Positions 4,482 to 7,059 of a DNA stretch of 7,059 bases are shown here, in pieces. Position numbers and translations under genes: made by a program. The DNA is from an uncultured Bacilli bacterium (GTDB taxonomy: Bacteria; Bacillota_I; Bacilli_A; RF39; UBA660). Where the stretch lies: contig CAKOSD010000055.1 in assembly GCA_934101745.1 (NCBI GenBank), positions 1-7,059 of the forward strand, written 5' to 3'. Positions within the stretch are counted from its first letter, which is position 1, and every line of letters begins with the position of its first letter. The notes below the pieces were generated by a model, which had not been told where the DNA came from, did no database searches, and was given only the letters and a program-made list of their open reading frames with translations.

Positions 4482-5582
4482 ATGAATTATTATTCTTTTA
4501 TTAATAAATATGGAAATGTTACTTATAAAGATAAAAAAGAAACGGAAATAGATATTTTGTTATTTAGTCAACTGGCCTATTTACCGATGGATAATATTGA
4601 TTTTAAAAATAATAAAAAGTATTCTTTAGAAGAGATAGCAAGTAATATTAACCGTGAAGTTTTTTTAGAATCGTTAATTGCGCAGCGTAATGCTTTAAAA
4701 CTATTAGATACAATTAAAAATTTGCCTCGATTTAAAGAAATAAAGGTTTGTGATTACACTTATGTTACCGATATTAATTCCCAGTTTGGGGCAGTTAGTT
4801 TTATTCTGCCTAATAAGATGGTAGTTATAGCCTTTCAAGGAACTGATAATACTATTGCCGGTTGGAAAGAAGATGCCTGTCTTTCTTATATGTACCCAAC
4901 TGTTTCGCAAGAAAGAGCGGGCGATTACGTGGAAAGAATTATTCGTAAATATAAGCACTCTGTAATTATTTGTGGTCATTCTAAAGGGGGCAATTTGGCC
5001 TTGGTGGGGGCGATGCGGACTACAATTCTAAAAAAATTGGTGATTAAAGATATATATTCTTTTGATGGACCTGGTTTGAGAGAAAAAGAATTTACTAGTT
5101 TAAATTATAAATTAGTAAGAAATAAACTCCATAATATTATTCCTAATGAAAGTTTGGTAGGCGTTCTTTTTAATCAAGAAAATTTAGATGTAATAAAAAG
5201 TGATGAAATAGGTATTATGCAACATGCTGCTACTTCATGGCAAGTTAGTGATGATAAGTTTTTACGTACTACTAAGAGTACTTTAAGTGATAATTTAGAT
5301 AAGGCTATATATGATTGGCTTACTAACTATGACATTGAAACTCGTAAATTAATTATTGATGAGACTTTTGGCCTTTTAGAAAAAAGTAATATTAAAAGAG
5401 TTAGTGATATTAGTGATAACTATTTAAAAAGTTTATTTGAAATCTTAAAGGCTAGTAAAACTTTGGATAATCAAACGAAGGTAGTAATATTTAACTGTTT
5501 AAAACTCTTAAGTACGACTTTATCTAAAACATTAATTAATATGGAACTGGCTCAATTAAAGAAAAAGATAAATTTTAATTAA
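4482..5582 (+). CDS. DUF2974/Mbeg1-like alpha/beta hydrolase (putative lipase/esterase)
   Basis: 366 residues. Motifs fit the Mbeg1-like family of lipase-type alpha/beta hydrolases: FQGTD at residues 118-122 (strand leading to the oxyanion region), GHSKGG with the nucleophile Ser167 (G-H-S-K-G), SFDGPG with probable acid Asp195, and MQHAATSW with probable base His248. The N-terminal part (LLFSQLAYLPMDNI) is also typical of DUF2974 proteins. No signal peptide is seen, so the enzyme should be cytoplasmic. The substrate cannot be read from sequence; an ester or lipid is likely. The last 100 or so residues are helical and less characteristic. The SD-like AAGTGAG (4470-4476) lies 5 nt before ATG 4482. 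It sits 16 nt behind paralogue B, so the two are likely one transcription unit, and the hydrolase may act with or on the same membrane process. Confidence 0.85.
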   Translation: MNYYSFINKYGNVTYKDKKETEIDILLFSQLAYLPMDNIDFKNNKKYSLEEIASNINREVFLESLIAQRNALKLLDTIKNLPRFKEIKVCDYTYVTDINSQFGAVSFILPNKMVVIAFQGTDNTIAGWKEDACLSYMYPTVSQERAGDYVERIIRKYKHSVIICGHSKGGNLALVGAMRTTILKKLVIKDIYSFDGPGLREKEFTSLNYKLVRNKLHNIIPNESLVGVLFNQENLDVIKSDEIGIMQHAATSWQVSDDKFLRTTKSTLSDNLDKAIYDWLTNYDIETRKLIIDETFGLLEKSNIKRVSDISDNYLKSLFEILKASKTLDNQTKVVIFNCLKLLSTTLSKTLINMELAQLKKKINFN

Positions 5583-5623
5583 TAAAAGGCTAGATATTAA
5601 AGTATAGATAGAGAAAATAACTG
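5583..5623. other. Short spacer, no terminator seen
   Basis: An AT-rich spacer between the hydrolase stop and the promoter at 5624-5652. I see no stem-loop with a T run, so some readthrough into the next gene is possible. Confidence 0.4.
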
Positions 5624-5652
5624 TTTCCAAGTCTTAAATAATTTGCTATAAT
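5624..5652 (+). promoter_or_regulatory. Promoter of tail-anchored protein gene
   Basis: TTTCCA (5624-5629), a 17-bp spacer, and extended -10 TGC-TATAAT (5644-5652), with a consensus -10 hexamer. Expected start is near 5659, about 20 nt before the ATG at 5680. It is the strongest + strand promoter in the window by consensus. Confidence 0.78.
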
Positions 5653-5679
5653 TTAGTTAGAAGATAAGGGTGTAGTAAG

Positions 5680-6960
5680 ATGAACAATTTTTATAATGCA
5701 GATAAATACTTTTTAGTTGATACAGTTCGTGGTAATTTAAAGGCTAGTAATATTAATTTAGTACCACTTAGTAATGTGGCAATTAATTTATATAATAGAA
5801 GAACTTTTAAAGTTTTAAGTAAGAAAAGATTAGTTGATGAAGAAACGGGCAAAGAAACTTATATTCCTATTGAGTCTCTTGGTTTTTTACATACTAGTGA
5901 TAGTCCTTATCAAGATGATTTAGATGTTATTGGTTATGAAGTATTAAAACTACTAGGTATTAATGCGATGCCTGCATTTCATTTACTTACACAAGAAAAA
6001 CAAAGGGGTTCTATTTTAATAAGTGCTCTAAATTTAAGTGATGAGGTTTATACTTTAGAAGATTTATCGAAAAAAATAGTTATAATGATTAAAGAACAAA
6101 AATCAGCAATTCCGGAGTTTTTAACTAATTATATTCATTTAAATGGTAATAATAGAAATAATCCAATTATGGATATGAAAGAGATAAAGGAACTAATTGA
6201 TTTTCCTATTAATATAATAAGTTATGTTTTTAATTTAGATAGTAAGGCTTTATATAAGATAAAGTTAAATTATATAAATTATTTATTAGGAATGTATGTT
6301 ATTAATCAAAATAATATTGAATTAAATACTTATGGAGTTTATAAAAGTAAGACTTCTAATGTAGTATGTATGTTACCAGTGTTTAATTATAATAAAAATT
6401 TAGAAAAGAGTAGTGTTATTAATTTAAATAATAAGTATATTGATAAAGAGGCTTTTTTAAATACTTTGTTTAATAATTATTATGAGTTCTTTAAAGATAT
6501 TAGTAGAGGACTTATGGAAAATGTTTCGGCTTATAAAAAGAGTATGAACATGATAATTGATAATAATACTTCCAAAAGAGATGCTGGAGTTATTACTAAT
6601 GTTATTTTTGGGGCCATTGATAATTTAGTTTCTTTAGAGGAAGAACATCGCCTAAGTTTTGGAGAGTCAAGAATAGATATGGCTCTTACGCAAACAAGTA
6701 TTAATTTAAATGCAGTTAATCATAATCAAGAAGTAAGAAATAAATATGAACAAGTAGAAGAACATTATAAAGTTATTGGGGATGTTAATCCTAAGGAAGA
6801 AATATCATTAGAACCAGAAATGGTTAAAGTAAAGGTAGAAGAGGAAGTAAAACCTAAAAAAGGTCATGGGGGCACCATATTTTTGGCTATCTTTATTATT
6901 ATAGTTATCATTGCTACTTGCTTGGGGGCTTATTATTTTCTTACTAATTATATAGATTGA
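5680..6960 (+). CDS. Tail-anchored protein, possible degenerate HipA-like kinase
   Basis: 426 residues from ATG 5680, with AAGGG (5666-5670) as SD. A large soluble region is followed by a charged Glu/Lys-rich linker (about 365-397) and one C-terminal membrane helix (about 399-421, from TIFLAIF to AYYFL) with a five-residue tail, so it is tail-anchored with the body in the cytoplasm. In the middle, NIELNTYGVY (212-221), then LPVFNYN (232-238), resembles the catalytic 'DRHxxNyG ... aPlFDxG' arrangement of HipA/CtkA-type kinases. However, the catalytic Asp and His are Asn212 and Glu214, and the metal-binding Asp is Asn236. Upstream, 'DDLDVIGYEVLKLLGINAMPAFHLL' parts also fit the HipA 'E..a..la..lGi.vP...l' region. 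If correct it is a pseudokinase; this is inference from pattern only. Unknown protein otherwise. It has its own promoter. Confidence 0.8.
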   Translation: MNNFYNADKYFLVDTVRGNLKASNINLVPLSNVAINLYNRRTFKVLSKKRLVDEETGKETYIPIESLGFLHTSDSPYQDDLDVIGYEVLKLLGINAMPAFHLLTQEKQRGSILISALNLSDEVYTLEDLSKKIVIMIKEQKSAIPEFLTNYIHLNGNNRNNPIMDMKEIKELIDFPINIISYVFNLDSKALYKIKLNYINYLLGMYVINQNNIELNTYGVYKSKTSNVVCMLPVFNYNKNLEKSSVINLNNKYIDKEAFLNTLFNNYYEFFKDISRGLMENVSAYKKSMNMIIDNNTSKRDAGVITNVIFGAIDNLVSLEEEHRLSFGESRIDMALTQTSINLNAVNHNQEVRNKYEQVEEHYKVIGDVNPKEEISLEPEMVKVKVEEEVKPKKGHGGTIFLAIFIIIVIIATCLGAYYFLTNYID

Positions 6961-7002
6961 TTTTTTCCTTCTTTTATGATAAAACTTAGGTAGGTGGTTA
7001 TT

Positions 7003-7059
7003 ATGTTGGTTACTTTAGAAAAGCAGGAGTTAGGTCCGGTTTATAAGAAAGTTTTGGAA
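7003..7059 (+). CDS. Start of a downstream gene, truncated by window end
   Basis: The ATG at 7003 has a good SD (AGGTAGGTGG, 6988-6997) 5 nt before it. Nineteen codons are visible, translating as MLVTLEKQELGPVYKKVLE, and the frame is still open at the window end. A weak -10-like TATGAT (6975-6980) lies upstream, but no -35 fits, so it may be cotranscribed with the preceding gene. Too short to recognise a family. Confidence 0.7.
   Translation, partial: MLVTLEKQELGPVYKKVLE

Noticed and set aside
4704..4979. Minus-strand ORF of 91 codons
   Set aside because: It lies opposite the conserved hydrolase core, with no promoter or SD on that strand.
1028..6960. Mycoplasma-type genetic code (TGA as Trp)
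   Set aside because: Trp is encoded by TGG in these genes, and TGA serves as the stop at 1862-1864 and 6958-6960.

Overview
The window comes from a very AT-rich, low-GC bacterium, most likely an uncultured gut-type member of the Bacillota, class Bacilli (relatives of RF39, Erysipelotrichales or other Mollicutes-like lineages). The evidence is the AT-rich codon choice (TTA, AGT, AGA, AAT), Shine-Dalgarno sites, strong extended -10 promoters, and a YutD-family gene, a family typical of Bacilli. TGA is used as a stop and TGG as Trp, so the standard bacterial code applies. All confidently called protein genes lie on the + strand.

Positions 1-985 hold no conventional gene. They contain two diverged tandem copies (about 2-419 and 498-917) of one unit of about 420 bp. 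Each unit has (i) a hidden 24-codon ORF for a hydrophobic peptide, conserved between copies only in that reading frame; (ii) inverted-repeat arms that would join the 5' and 3' ends of the transcript, with one compensatory base-pair change between copies; (iii) a central hairpin; and (iv) a well-formed extended -10 promoter on the minus strand whose transcript would be antisense to the 3' part of the peptide mRNA. This is the architecture of a type I toxin-antitoxin module (small membrane peptide plus antisense RNA), apparently in tandem. It is the most interesting part of the window; the toxin/antitoxin function is inferred.

Positions 985-2976 form the first operon. A promoter at about 975-1002 drives a tail-anchored protein of unknown function (1028-1864), a YutD-family protein (1861-2148, overlapping by 4 nt) and a protein with a long acidic disordered region (2167-2925). 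A rho-independent terminator follows (2936-2976).

Positions 2986-5582 hold two paralogous unknown proteins (3035-3706 and 3764-4465). Each has its own promoter of the same design (TTGTGA, 17 bp, extended -10). The second is followed closely by a DUF2974/Mbeg1-like alpha/beta hydrolase (4482-5582) with a complete-looking Ser-Asp-His set.

Positions 5624-6960 hold a separately promoted gene for a large tail-anchored protein that may be a degenerate HipA-like kinase fold. A final gene starts at 7003 and runs off the window. Apart from the YutD and hydrolase calls, the proteins are unrecognised. The recurring theme is small or membrane-anchored proteins of unknown role.
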